Shown piece after piece: positions 53,345-62,125 of a DNA stretch of 64,000 bases. Source of the stretch: Saccharopolyspora dendranthemae (GTDB lineage Bacteria; Actinomycetota; Actinomycetes; Mycobacteriales; Pseudonocardiaceae); assembly GCF_007829955.1 (NCBI RefSeq), contig NZ_VIWX01000003.1, positions 558,001-622,000 on the forward strand. The letters run 5' to 3'. Each line of letters begins with the position of its first letter. Within the stretch, counting starts at the first letter, position 1. Both the position numbers and the translations under genes were made by a program. Below the pieces are notes generated by a model. It did no database searches. It was given only the letters and a program-made list of their open reading frames with translations, and was not told the origin of the DNA.

Positions 53345-54217
53345 TCAGAAGACGACTGTGCGCTTGGCGTGGACCAGGACTCTGTCCTCGACGTGGGCTC
53401 GGAGGCCCTTGGCCAGGACCATCTTCTCGATGTCGCGGCCCTTGCGGACCATGTCGGCCACGTCGTCGGTGTGATCCACCCGGATCACGCCCTGCTCGAT
53501 GATCGGTCCCGCGTCGAGCTCCGCCGTCACGTAGTGGCAGGTCGCGCCGATCAGCTTCACCCCGCGCTCGTAGGCCTGGTGGTACGGCCGGGCACCGGCG
53601 AACGACGGCAGGAAGCTGTGGTGGATGTTGATCGCCTTCCCGGTCCACCGCTCGCACAGCTCCGGCGGCAGCACCTGCATGAAGCGGGCCAGCACGATCG
53701 CGTGCGGGTCGTGCTCCTCCGCCAGTGCCCTGACCTGGTCGAACGCAGCCGCCTTGGCGTCGGGGTCGGTGCTGAAGGGCACGTGGTGGAACGGGATCCC
53801 GTGCGCCTCGGTGATCGGGCCGAGCTCGGGGTGGTTCCCGATCACCGCGCACAGCTCGACGTCCAGCTCGCCCGAAGCGACCCGGCCGAGGAGGTCGTGC
53901 AGGCAGTGCGCTTCCTTGGAGACCAGGACGACGACTCGGCGACGTTCGGCGGTGTCCCAGATCCGCCACTCGGCGCGCTCGCTGAGCTCCTCGGCGACGG
54001 AGGCGAAGCGTGCGCGCAGCTCGTCGACGCCGAAGGGCAGGGAGTCCGCGCGCACCTCCTGCCGGGTGAAGAACCAGCCGGTCGCCGTGTCGGTGTGGTG
54101 ACCGGCCTCCACGATCCAGCCGCCGTGCTCGGCGAGGAAACCGGAGACGCGGGCGACGATCCCGGTGCGGTCGGGGCAGCCGAGGCTGATGACGAAACGG
54201 CGTTCGGAAGAGCTCAC
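53345..54217 (-). CDS. purU: Formyltetrahydrofolate deformylase
   Basis: A 290-residue enzyme that hydrolyses 10-formyl-THF to formate and THF. Residues 1-85 form an ACT domain (RRFVISLGCPDRTGIVARVSGFLAEHGGWI), and the rest is a formyltransferase-fold domain with the N-H-D catalytic set: NIHHSFLPSFAGARPYHQA and VIRVDHTDDVADMVRKG. It starts at GTG 54217 without a clear ribosome-binding site; an upstream in-frame extension is low-complexity and unlikely to be real. It balances one-carbon units for purine synthesis. Confidence 0.94.
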   Translation of the reverse strand: MSSSERRFVISLGCPDRTGIVARVSGFLAEHGGWIVEAGHHTDTATGWFFTRQEVRADSLPFGVDELRARFASVAEELSERAEWRIWDTAERRRVVVLVSKEAHCLHDLLGRVASGELDVELCAVIGNHPELGPITEAHGIPFHHVPFSTDPDAKAAAFDQVRALAEEHDPHAIVLARFMQVLPPELCERWTGKAINIHHSFLPSFAGARPYHQAYERGVKLIGATCHYVTAELDAGPIIEQGVIRVDHTDDVADMVRKGRDIEKMVLAKGLRAHVEDRVLVHAKRTVVF

Positions 54218-54249
54218 GAAGATGATTGTTGCAGGTGGGGTGGGTTCTC

Positions 54250-54975
54250 TCAGCGTCCGGCGGCCACGTCGGCGAGTGCGGTGTCGCCGGTGACCACAGC
54301 GGAACTCGGTCGTCCCCACACGCGGCGGTAGAGGGCGTCGGCGGTCCCGGCGACGGTCGCGCCGGTCTCCAGCCCGGCGTCGGACGGAGCCCCGGTCGCA
54401 GGCGGTTCGCCCGCCCGGTAGGTCACCAGCCAGGCCCGGCCGGCGTCCGCCGCGTGGTAGAGCACCGTGCCCTCGTGCTGCCGGGTCGTCCAGTCGCCCA
54501 GCGGCAGCAGCCTGGTCAGCATCTCGTCGATGCCGTCGGCCGCCAGCTCGGGATCGAAGAACAGGTCACCGCCCTGCCCGAGGGCGAGTTCGACGTCGAG
54601 GCGGTGGATCGCGGTCTCGTGCGCGACCCGCCGGGCCCAGTCCTCCGGGGTGGCGCTCGCGGAGAACCACCACACCTCGCGGTCGAGGTCCATCGTGGAC
54701 AGCCGGGTTCGCAGGTCCTCGCGGAGCTCGTCCCACCAGGACAGCGCGGCGTCGAAATCCGCTGGCGCCTCGGCGATTTCCGGCCTGGTGCCGCCGGGCT
54801 CGACCGTCAGCGACGTCCGAGCGCGCGCGTAGGCGCGGGCGACGTGCCCGGTGAGCCGCCGGATGTCCCAGCCGGGGCAGGTGGGCACGACGGTGTCCGG
54901 GTCCGCCTGCAGCACCGCGCGCCGGAAGGACTCCGCTTGCTCCTGGAACGCCCTGAGGTGGAAGTCGAGAGCCAT
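54250..54975 (-). CDS. Maleylpyruvate-isomerase-family (mycothiol-linked) protein
   Basis: A 241-residue DinB-fold protein with the family motif VVPTCPGWDIRRLTGHVARAYA, followed by the metal-site helix RVAHETAIHRLDVELAL, giving the three histidine/acid ligands. It belongs to the same family as 36306-36983 and is more canonical than 37119. Members are often mycothiol-dependent thiol transferases. ATG 54975 follows GGGGG. It sits downstream of the purU-opposed block and on the same strand as the next methyltransferase gene. Confidence 0.85.
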   Translation of the reverse strand: MALDFHLRAFQEQAESFRRAVLQADPDTVVPTCPGWDIRRLTGHVARAYARARTSLTVEPGGTRPEIAEAPADFDAALSWWDELREDLRTRLSTMDLDREVWWFSASATPEDWARRVAHETAIHRLDVELALGQGGDLFFDPELAADGIDEMLTRLLPLGDWTTRQHEGTVLYHAADAGRAWLVTYRAGEPPATGAPSDAGLETGATVAGTADALYRRVWGRPSSAVVTGDTALADVAAGR

Positions 54976-55068
54976 GCCCCCATTAAAGTCGCTTCGCCCC
55001 GCACGCGAAAAGGAACGACTCCCGCGGGTCGTCGCGGTCCCCGCGGAAACCCTGTGCCGGAAGGCGGC

Positions 55069-55923
55069 TCAGATCTCCGGGGCGACCGTCGTCCAGGGGA
55101 CGGTGAGCTCTCCGAGGCGCCAGCGGCGGCGCCGGTCGAGCACCGGCCAGCCCCGCTCGGCGAACAGGCCGACGGCGTGCGCCCAGCGCGCCCGGGGACC
55201 GAAGGGGGCCAGCGGAGCGGCCTTGGCCCAGCACACGTCGAGCTCGGTGAGCAGCGCGTGGATCCGCTCACCCGGAACGTTGCGGTGGATCAGCGTCTTG
55301 GGCAGGCGTTCGGCGAGGTCGGAGGGCTTCTCGATGTCCGAGGGCAGGCAGGCGAAGGTGAGCGTGCGCGGCCCTTCCCGGGTGAGGGTCACCCAGCAGC
55401 AGCGGCGGCCGATCTCGTCGCAGGTCCCCTCGACCAGCAGTCCTTCGGGCGCGAGGCGGGAGCACAGCTCGTCCCAGGCCTTCCACGCTTCCGGTTCGGT
55501 GTACTGCCGCAGCACGTTGAGCGCTCGGATCAGCGCGGGACCGGAGGCGCCGCGAATCCCCGCGGCGAGCCCGGCGAGTTCGAAGCCGCCGCGGCGGAAC
55601 TCCAGCCGGGGAGGGTCGGCGACGGCCTTGCCCGCTGCCACCCGGTCGGGGTCGATCTCCAGGCCGACCACCCGCAGCCGCGGGTGCAGCCCGGACAGCC
55701 GCTGCGCGAGTTCGACCGTGGTCGTCGGGGTGGCACCGTAGCCGAGGTCGATGACCACCGGCTCGTCCGAGCTGCGCACGGCCCGCGCCACCTGCGGCGT
55801 TCCCGCGATCCAGCGGTCGATGCGGCGCAGCCGGTTGGGGTTCGTGGTGCCCCGGGTCGGCATGCCCATCGCCCTGGCGCGGCCGGCGGCGAGCCGTGGG
55901 TTGCGCTTCTTCGGAACGTTCAT
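55069..55923 (-). CDS. Class I SAM-dependent methyltransferase-like protein
   Basis: A 284-residue Rossmann-fold protein. Motif I is VVIDLGYGATPTTTVELAQRL, followed by the acidic end of strand 2 in VVGLEIDP and a motif II-like segment PALIRALNVLRQY. The C-terminal half (RWRLGELTVPWTTVAPEI) has no known domain. A protein, RNA or small-molecule substrate cannot be told. ATG 55923 is the start; it lies six bases past the stop of the DUF2505 gene on the same strand, so the two are co-transcribed. Confidence 0.8.
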   Translation of the reverse strand: MNVPKKRNPRLAAGRARAMGMPTRGTTNPNRLRRIDRWIAGTPQVARAVRSSDEPVVIDLGYGATPTTTVELAQRLSGLHPRLRVVGLEIDPDRVAAGKAVADPPRLEFRRGGFELAGLAAGIRGASGPALIRALNVLRQYTEPEAWKAWDELCSRLAPEGLLVEGTCDEIGRRCCWVTLTREGPRTLTFACLPSDIEKPSDLAERLPKTLIHRNVPGERIHALLTELDVCWAKAAPLAPFGPRARWAHAVGLFAERGWPVLDRRRRWRLGELTVPWTTVAPEI

Positions 55924-55929
55924 CGCGGC

Positions 55930-56448
55930 TCAGCCGCGCTGGGCCAGCCAGGCGGCGGTGAAGTTGTCCTCGTCCACCAGCATCTTCTGCACCTGGTCGA
56001 CGACGAGGTCTTCGAGCTTGCCGGAGACGAAGGGGACGGTGACCTTGACCGTGCCCTCCACGACGAGCTCGCTGACGGCGGTGCCGGTCGGCGACACGAG
56101 GTCGCGCAACCACATCGATCCGGTGACCGAGCACGGCGCGCCGGCGATCTCCGCGGCGATCTCGCCGGTGTAGTGGCCGTCCTCCTCGCGTCGCCACGAC
56201 TCGCTGCGGTCGATGAGGAGATCGCCGCCGACGACCGTTCGGGCCACCGACGGGAGCTTGTCGGCGGGGATGCCCTGCCGGGTCTGGAAGCGAGCGCCGT
56301 CGTCGGTGTCCACGTGCTTCACCAGCGACGCCGTGGATCCGCCGAGCTCCTCGAGGCGTGCTGCGAGGTAATCGGAATCGATCAGCGCCCGGTACACCTC
56401 GACGGCGGACCGTTCGGAGGTGCTGCGGTGCTCGATGCGGCGTGCCAT
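55930..56448 (-). CDS. DUF2505 (SRPBCC-fold) protein, Rv0481c-like
   Basis: A 172-residue START/SRPBCC-type protein: RIEHRSTSERSAVEVYRALIDSDYLAARLEEL at the start and GKLEDLVVDQVQKMLVDEDNFTAAWL at the end are the DUF2505 hallmarks. These hydrophobic-cavity proteins bind lipids or polyketides; the role is unknown. It is divergent from murB with only about 25 bases between the starts, as in mycobacteria, where Rv0481c faces murB. Confidence 0.85.
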   Translation of the reverse strand: MARRIEHRSTSERSAVEVYRALIDSDYLAARLEELGGSTASLVKHVDTDDGARFQTRQGIPADKLPSVARTVVGGDLLIDRSESWRREEDGHYTGEIAAEIAGAPCSVTGSMWLRDLVSPTGTAVSELVVEGTVKVTVPFVSGKLEDLVVDQVQKMLVDEDNFTAAWLAQRG

Positions 56449-56473
56449 GCAGCGGAGGTTACCTTTGGCAATC

Positions 56474-57598
56474 GTGAGTGCCTCTATGTCCGGTGCCGAA
56501 GAAGTGCGCGACGACACTGCCCTGCCCGGCGAGCGGCCGGGCCGCGGCTCGCCGCTCGCCGAGCACACGACCCTGCGGCTCGGCGGTCCCGCGACCGGCG
56601 CTGTGGTCGCCACCAGCGACGACGAGCTGATCGACGCGGTCAGGGCGGCCGACGACGGTGGACACCGGCTGCTGGTGCTCGGCGGCGGTTCGAACCTGGT
56701 CATCAGCGATGAGGGGTTCGCCGGTCACGTCGTGCGCATCGTCACGAAGGGCCGCGAGTACGACAACGTCGGTGACGGCGTGGTCCAGCTCACCGCCGAG
56801 GCGGGCGAGGACTGGGACGAGGTGGTCGCCGACTCGGTCGAGCAGGGCCTGGGCGGGCTCGAATGCCTGTCGGGCATCCCCGGTCTGGCCGGTGCGACCC
56901 CGGTGCAGAACGTCGGCGCCTACGGCGTGGAGATCTCGGAGCTGCTGGTCTCGGTGGACCTGCTGGACCGCCGCACCGGTCGGGTGCGCACCGTGCAGGC
57001 CGCTGATCTGGGCCTGACCTACCGCAACAGCGTCCTCAAGCACAGCGACGCCGCGGTGGTGCTGCGCGCGCGGTTCTCGCTCCGCGACAGCGGGCTGTCG
57101 GCGCCGATCCGCTACGCGGAGCTCGCCCGAACGCTGGGTGTCGAACCGGGCGAGCGGGTCGAGGCGGCGAAGGCGCGTCAGGCGGTGCTGGAGTTGAGGC
57201 GCGGCAAGGGCATGGTGCTCGATCCCGACGATCACGACACCTGGAGCGCGGGCTCGTTCTTCACCAACCCGATCATCGCCGAGGCGGACCTGCCCGAGGT
57301 GATCGCGGGCATCGCCGCGAAGGTCGGTGCCGACCAGCGGATTCCGCAGTACCCGGCCGAGGGCGGCGGCAAGCTGTCCGCGGCGTGGCTGATCGAGCGC
57401 GCCGGTTTCGCCAAGGGGCACCAGGGGCCGGGCGGGCGCGTGGCGCTGTCGAGCAAGCACACCCTCGCGCTGACCAACCGAGGTGGGGCCACCACCGCTG
57501 ATCTGCTGGAACTCGCGCGCGAGGTCCGGGACGGCGTGCGTGCGGCCTTCGGGGTCACCCTCGTGCCGGAGCCGGTCATGGTCGACTGCGAGGTCTGA
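56474..57598 (+). CDS. murB: UDP-N-acetylenolpyruvoylglucosamine reductase
   Basis: A 374-residue flavoenzyme that completes UDP-MurNAc for peptidoglycan. It has LAEHTTLRLGGPATGAV, the FAD motif LVLGGGSNLVISD, GLECLSGIPGLAGATPVQNVGAYG and the catalytic block SAGSFFTNPII with the serine proton donor. GTG 56474 is used; ATG 56486 is an alternative. The very short gap to the divergent DUF2505 gene suggests a shared compact promoter or a leaderless message. Confidence 0.95.
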   Translation: MSASMSGAEEVRDDTALPGERPGRGSPLAEHTTLRLGGPATGAVVATSDDELIDAVRAADDGGHRLLVLGGGSNLVISDEGFAGHVVRIVTKGREYDNVGDGVVQLTAEAGEDWDEVVADSVEQGLGGLECLSGIPGLAGATPVQNVGAYGVEISELLVSVDLLDRRTGRVRTVQAADLGLTYRNSVLKHSDAAVVLRARFSLRDSGLSAPIRYAELARTLGVEPGERVEAAKARQAVLELRRGKGMVLDPDDHDTWSAGSFFTNPIIAEADLPEVIAGIAAKVGADQRIPQYPAEGGGKLSAAWLIERAGFAKGHQGPGGRVALSSKHTLALTNRGGATTADLLELAREVRDGVRAAFGVTLVPEPVMVDCEV

Positions 57599-57635
57599 CT
57601 AGCGACCGTAAGGGTGACTCTTAGTGACTGATTGA

Positions 57636-57650
57636 TAACACTGCGTGTTA
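57636..57650. promoter_or_regulatory. Operator-like inverted repeat
   Basis: TAACAC-TGC-GTGTTA is a perfect 6-bp inverted repeat 25 bases before the next start codon, in an AT-rich stretch. No regulator gene is adjacent. Confidence 0.5.
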
Positions 57651-57674
57651 AATGGTGTGGGTGGAGGGGCCCAC

Positions 57675-58682
57675 ATGCTGAGCATCAGGGAACTGAGGGA
57701 CCGGGCGGTGATCCGCCCCATCAAGCGCGCCGTCGAGGATCAGCTGCTGGATCTGCCCGGCGTGACCGGCGTGGACATCGGCAGCAGGACGCGCGCGGGA
57801 AGCCGCCTCCGGGAGCAGGCGATCGTCGTGTCGGTGGTGGGCAAGCGTCCGCGCGAGTCACTCGCTCGTGCCGCTTGCGTGCCCACCGAGGTGTTCGGCA
57901 TCCCGACGGACGTCGTCGAGGAGCAACCGGTCCTCCAGCACATCCACCGCGCGTGCGACGAGCAGCTGCCGTGGCCGAGGCGGGCGATCGGGTCCGACGA
58001 CGGCCGCGCCGGCTGCCCGATCCGAGCGGTGCGCGGCGGCAGCGGCCTCGCGCCGTGCCGGTCGGTCCGGCTGGGTGTGCGCGACTACCACCGCATCGGC
58101 ACCCTCGGGGTGATCGTGACCAGTGATTCCGCCGAACCGATGGGGCTCACGACCTTCGACGTGGGCTGCCTGGACGACGCGTGGTCGGTGGGTGACCGGA
58201 TGGCCGACGCGGACAGCGGCAGGGTCCACGCCGAGCTCGCGCGGGCGGCGCTGTCCGGCAGGGTCGATGCGGCCGCCGTCAGCCTGGTCCCCGGGCTCGC
58301 GGCCTCCTGCGAGATCGGCGCTCTGGGGCAGGTGACCGGCCACGCCCGGGCCTATCCCGGCGAGCTGGTCCGCAAGCACGGGTTCGGCACCGGTCTCACC
58401 GACGGATTCGTGACGTCGGTGGACGCCACCATCCGGGTGGATCACGGGGCGGCGCTGGGGGTTCGGGTGCTGCGCGAGCAGATCCGGATCACCACCGACC
58501 AGCCGCGGTTCTGCGGCCAGGGCGATGCGGGAGCGGCCGTGGTCGATCCGGCGGGCCGGCTGGTGGGTCTGCACGTGGCCGGTGCGGGGGATGGCACGAT
58601 CGGTTATGCGACTCCGATCGGGGACGTGCTCGCGGAGCTGGACGTCCGGCTCAACCCGCAATCGCAACCGCTCGGAGTCTGA
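57675..58682 (+). CDS. Trypsin-fold-like protein lacking the catalytic serine
   Basis: A 335-residue protein with a chymotrypsin-like pattern but altered catalytic sites. The GDSG box reads GDAG (Ala285 at the serine position) in CGQGDAGAAVVDPAGRLVGLHVAG, and the segment where LSNNHV usually brings the histidine reads GTLGVIVTSDSAEPMGLTTFDVG with no histidine. A signal peptide is absent. It may be an inactive scaffold or binding protein descended from a protease, or a relative with a different active site. GGAGGGG precedes ATG 57675. It is monocistronic behind an operator-like repeat. Confidence 0.7.
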   Translation: MLSIRELRDRAVIRPIKRAVEDQLLDLPGVTGVDIGSRTRAGSRLREQAIVVSVVGKRPRESLARAACVPTEVFGIPTDVVEEQPVLQHIHRACDEQLPWPRRAIGSDDGRAGCPIRAVRGGSGLAPCRSVRLGVRDYHRIGTLGVIVTSDSAEPMGLTTFDVGCLDDAWSVGDRMADADSGRVHAELARAALSGRVDAAAVSLVPGLAASCEIGALGQVTGHARAYPGELVRKHGFGTGLTDGFVTSVDATIRVDHGAALGVRVLREQIRITTDQPRFCGQGDAGAAVVDPAGRLVGLHVAGAGDGTIGYATPIGDVLAELDVRLNPQSQPLGV

Positions 58683-58944
58683 GGGCGTTTCGCGCGCATC
58701 GTCCCGAAATATTCGCTGAAAGCCCTTTTCGGCGGAATGCACGTCTCGCGAGCCGGTTGACGTGCTCTTCGACGTTTGTGATGCGATGCACAGCGACGTT
58801 CGGACATCTTTTCGGGTCGCCACACGTCTTTCTTGGTGGGGGCGAGGAAATCCGTCGGCCGGGGAGAAGCGGGAAAGCGACCGCCTTTTCGGTGATGTCC
58901 TTTTTGTTCAGTTATGAACTCAATTTCAGAGAGGATTTTTCAAA

Positions 58945-60096
58945 GTGAGTGGTGTGATGCGGCTGCCGTGGCGCGTGTTGTTGGGGGCGCTGGCGGCCGT
59001 CCTGCTGATCTCGAGCTGTTCCGGGCAGCCTCAGGGACAGCCCGAGCCCGCTCCGCCGGTCGCCGCGGTCCACTTCGAGCCGGGTGCCGGTGCGGGTGAG
59101 GTCAGTCCGACCGCTCCGATCAAGGCCACGGTCGACCAGGGCCGCTTCGAGTCCGTCCAGCTGACCAACGCCGACGGCAAGGCCGTCGCCGGGCAGCTGT
59201 CGCCCGACGGCAAGAGCTGGCAGGCCACCGAGGCGTTGGGCTACGGCAAGGACTACACCTGGTCCGGGCAGGCCTCGGGTGCTGATGGGAAGAAGGCGCC
59301 GGTGCAGGGCTCCTTCAGAACGGTGCAGCCGAAGAAGACCGTCCGCGCCACGGTCAACCCGACCGACGACGCGCAGGTCGGCGTCGCGATGCCGATCAGC
59401 GTCAAGTTCGACGAGCCCGTCAAAGACAAGGCCGCCGCGGAGCGCGCGCTGAGCGTGCAGGCCTCCACACCGGTGGAGGGCTCGTGGGCGTGGTTGTCGG
59501 ACAAGCAGGTCGACTACCGGCCCAAGGAGTACTGGCCGGCCAACACGCACGTCACGGTCAAGGCCGATCTCTACGGCGTGTCCTACGGCAACGGGTCCTA
59601 CGGCCTGGCCGATCTGACCAGCGATTTCGACATCGGTCGCGCGCAGATCGTCAAGGCCGCGGTGGGCACCCACCAGATGGTCGTGATGCGCGACGGCAAG
59701 CAGGTCGCCAGTTACCCGGCCAGCTACGGCGAGGAGTACGACCCCGGGCGCAACACCCCGAACGGCACGTACATCGTGATGCAGAAGAACCCGGTCGAGA
59801 TCATGGACAACCCGCGCTACGGCTACCACGACGTGCGCAAGACGTTCGCGGCCCGCTTCTCCAACCACGGTGAGTTCATCCACGAGAACCAGGAGAACGC
59901 CGCAGCGCTGGGCAAGGTCAACAACTCGCACGGCTGCGTCAACCTCAGCGCCGCCGACGCGAAGGCCTACTACGACAGCGCCCTGCTGGGAGATCCCGTC
60001 GAGGTGACCGGCTCGGCCAGTGCGATGGAGCCGCGCTACGACGTCTACGACTGGATCCTCACGTGGGACCAGTGGAAGGCCAAGTCGGCGCTGTGA
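58945..60096 (+). CDS. L,D-transpeptidase lipoprotein (LdtMt2-like)
   Basis: A roughly 383-residue exported cell-wall enzyme that makes 3-3 cross-links in peptidoglycan. The lipobox LLISSCS (modified Cys near residue 25) follows a hydrophobic helix. Two Ig-like domains (FEPGAGAGEVSPTAPIKATV, VNPTDDAQVGVAMPISVKF) precede the YkuD domain, whose active site is NNSHGCVNLS with the nucleophile cysteine, and a C-terminal extension ends WDQWKAKSAL. This matches mycobacterial LdtMt2-type layout. GTG 58945 is the start; ATG 58957 is possible. Confidence 0.93.
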   Translation: MSGVMRLPWRVLLGALAAVLLISSCSGQPQGQPEPAPPVAAVHFEPGAGAGEVSPTAPIKATVDQGRFESVQLTNADGKAVAGQLSPDGKSWQATEALGYGKDYTWSGQASGADGKKAPVQGSFRTVQPKKTVRATVNPTDDAQVGVAMPISVKFDEPVKDKAAAERALSVQASTPVEGSWAWLSDKQVDYRPKEYWPANTHVTVKADLYGVSYGNGSYGLADLTSDFDIGRAQIVKAAVGTHQMVVMRDGKQVASYPASYGEEYDPGRNTPNGTYIVMQKNPVEIMDNPRYGYHDVRKTFAARFSNHGEFIHENQENAAALGKVNNSHGCVNLSAADAKAYYDSALLGDPVEVTGSASAMEPRYDVYDWILTWDQWKAKSAL

Positions 60097-60104
60097 TCGA
60101 TGTT

Positions 60105-60142
60105 GGGGGTGGGGAGGTTTTCATGAAAACTTCCCCACCCCC
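60105..60142. repeat. Palindromic repeat, copy 2
   Basis: A 38-bp palindrome with centre TTTTCATGAAAA and flanks GGGGGTGGGGAG / CTTCCCCACCCCC, a single arm mismatch. The central 28 bases are the reverse complement of copy 1 at 10421-10448. It begins 9 bases past the L,D-transpeptidase stop. On the plus strand the mismatch is a G-U pair, so as with copy 1 the full hairpin forms in the transcript of the preceding gene. Confidence 0.88.
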
Positions 60143-60347
60143 GGCACCACGCCGCGTGGGAGTGCGGACGGTCTGTGACGGAAGCCACCGAGGGGCTGCG
60201 GAGCGGAGGTTTCGCCGCCTCTCGGGGGTAGCGTCGTGGGTTGGCTCCGAGGTTTCGACGTGTCGACGGGAATGTTTCGGCGGCGTGCGGTGTCGGGGTT
60301 GATCGGGTCCGAACAACTCGGGCCGACCGGCTTGCGATGGGCAGCAG

Positions 60348-61643
60348 ATGACTTCCAGGACATTACGCATGCGGCCTCGCCGCGCCGCCGTCTTCTCGTT
60401 GCACACCTCGCCGCTGGAGCAGCCCGGCACCGGTGACGCGGGCGGCATGAACGTCTACATCGCCCAGACGTCCCGCCGGCTGGCCGAATTGGGCACCGAG
60501 GTGGAGATCTTCACCCGTGCCACCTCGTCGGACGTCCCGCCGATCGCGGAACTGGCACCCGGCGTGCTGGTCCGCAACGTCGTCGCGGGCCCGTTCGAGG
60601 GCCTGGACAAGAACGAACTCCCCTCGCAGCTGTGCGCGTTCGCCGCCGGCGCGCTGCGGGTGGAGGCACGGCACGAACCGGGCTACTACGACCTCGTGCA
60701 CTCGCACTACTGGTTGTCGGGTCAGGTCGGCTGGCTGGCGCGGGAGCGCTGGGGCGTGCCGCTGGTGCACACCGCGCACACCCTGGCGAAGGTCAAGAAC
60801 GCGAGCCTGGCCGAGGGGGATTCGCCGGAACCGCGGGTCCGCGTTCTCGGCGAGGAGCAGGTGGTCGACCAGGCCGACATGCTCGTGGCCAACACCGATT
60901 TCGAGGCCACCGACCTCGTCGACCGCTACGGTGCCGATCCGGACGCGGTGGCCACCATCCCGCCCGGCGTGGACGTGGACGTCTTCACGCCCGGCGACGC
61001 GCAGGCCGCGCGCGATCGGCTGGGCGTTCCGGCCGGGGCGCTGGTGCTGGCGTTCATCGGGCGGATCCAGCCGCTGAAGGCCCCCGACGTGCTGCTGCGC
61101 GCCGCGGCTGAACTGCTGCGGCGCCGTCCCGAACTGCGCGAGCGGCTGGTCGTGCTGATCGTGGGCGGTCCGTCCGGCAGCGGGCTGGAGCGCCCCCGCG
61201 CCTTGCAGCAGCTGGCGGTGGATCTGGGGATCGACGACGTGGTGCGCTTCTTGCCGCCGCGCGGTGGTGCGGAGCTGGCGCAGGTGTACCGGGCGGCCGA
61301 CGTGGTCGCGGTGCCCAGCCACAACGAGTCGTTCGGCCTGGTCGCGCTGGAGGCGCAGGCGTGCGGCACGCCGGTGGTGGCAGCTGCGGTCGGCGGTCTG
61401 CCGGTCGCGGTCCGCGACGGCGTGTCGGGGCTGCTCGTCGACGGTCACCGGACCGAGCAGTGGGCCGAGGCGCTCGGGTCGCTGGTGCTCGACGCCGGCT
61501 TGCGCGCGCGGCTGGCGAGCAACGCGCGTCCGCACGCGACGGCGTTCTCGTGGGCGCGGACCACCGAGTCGCTGCTCGACGCCTACGCGCAGGCCAAACT
61601 GGCCTTCCACCGGAATCTGCCGATCGAGGAGGTGACGGCGTGA
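60348..61643 (+). CDS. mshA: D-inositol-3-phosphate glycosyltransferase (mycothiol synthesis)
   Basis: A 431-residue GT4 glycosyltransferase that attaches GlcNAc to inositol-3-phosphate, the first committed mycothiol step. Typical features are GTGDAGGMNVYIAQTSRRLAELG at the N-terminus, LVHSHYWLSGQVGWL, GRIQPLKAPDVLLRA and the EXE-type donor motif SHNESFGLVALEAQACGTPVVA. Start ATG 60348; ATG 60369 is an alternative. The stop overlaps the start of the YbjN-like gene (GTGA). Position beside gpmA and senX3 matches the mycobacterial Rv0486 locus. Confidence 0.95.
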   Translation: MTSRTLRMRPRRAAVFSLHTSPLEQPGTGDAGGMNVYIAQTSRRLAELGTEVEIFTRATSSDVPPIAELAPGVLVRNVVAGPFEGLDKNELPSQLCAFAAGALRVEARHEPGYYDLVHSHYWLSGQVGWLARERWGVPLVHTAHTLAKVKNASLAEGDSPEPRVRVLGEEQVVDQADMLVANTDFEATDLVDRYGADPDAVATIPPGVDVDVFTPGDAQAARDRLGVPAGALVLAFIGRIQPLKAPDVLLRAAAELLRRRPELRERLVVLIVGGPSGSGLERPRALQQLAVDLGIDDVVRFLPPRGGAELAQVYRAADVVAVPSHNESFGLVALEAQACGTPVVAAAVGGLPVAVRDGVSGLLVDGHRTEQWAEALGSLVLDAGLRARLASNARPHATAFSWARTTESLLDAYAQAKLAFHRNLPIEEVTA

Positions 61644-62125
61644 GCCCCGAGCAGGTGATCGCGTCCACGCTGGAGGCCAACGAACTCGCCTACCAGGACA
61701 AGGGCGGCGGCCGGTACTTCGTGACGCTGCCGGGGACGAAGAAGCTGCAGACCAACTGCTGGCTGATCGTCGCCGAGCACGCGCTGCTCGTCGAGGCGTT
61801 CGTCTGCAGGCAGCCGGACGAGGCCCACGAGAACGTCTACCGCTACCTGCTGCGCCGGAACGCGAAGCTCTACGGCGTCCACTACACGATCGACAAGACC
61901 GGCGACATCTACTTGGTGGGCCGGATCGGTCTCCACGCGGTCACCGCGGAGGAGCTGGACAGGATTCTCGGCCAGGTCCTGGAAGCGGCCGACGGAGACT
62001 TCAACACCCTCCTGGAACTCGGCTTCGCCACGGCCATCCGCAGGGAATGGGCCTGGCGCGAGTCCCGAGGGGAGTCCCTCGCCAACCTCCAACCCTTCAA
62101 ACAACTCGTGGACCAAGAAGACTGA
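61640..62125 (+). CDS. YbjN-domain protein (Rv0487-like)
   Basis: A 161-residue YbjN-family protein: GRYFVTLPGTKKLQTNCWLIVAEHALLVEAFVCRQPDEAHENVY split over two blocks and VGRIGLHAVTAEELDRILGQVLEAADGDFNTLLELGF. The family is related to type III secretion chaperone-like folds; the role here is unknown. GTG 61640 overlaps the mshA stop and follows GGAGGTG, so the two are translationally coupled, as Rv0486-Rv0487 are in mycobacteria. Confidence 0.9.
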   Translation: MSPEQVIASTLEANELAYQDKGGGRYFVTLPGTKKLQTNCWLIVAEHALLVEAFVCRQPDEAHENVYRYLLRRNAKLYGVHYTIDKTGDIYLVGRIGLHAVTAEELDRILGQVLEAADGDFNTLLELGFATAIRREWAWRESRGESLANLQPFKQLVDQED

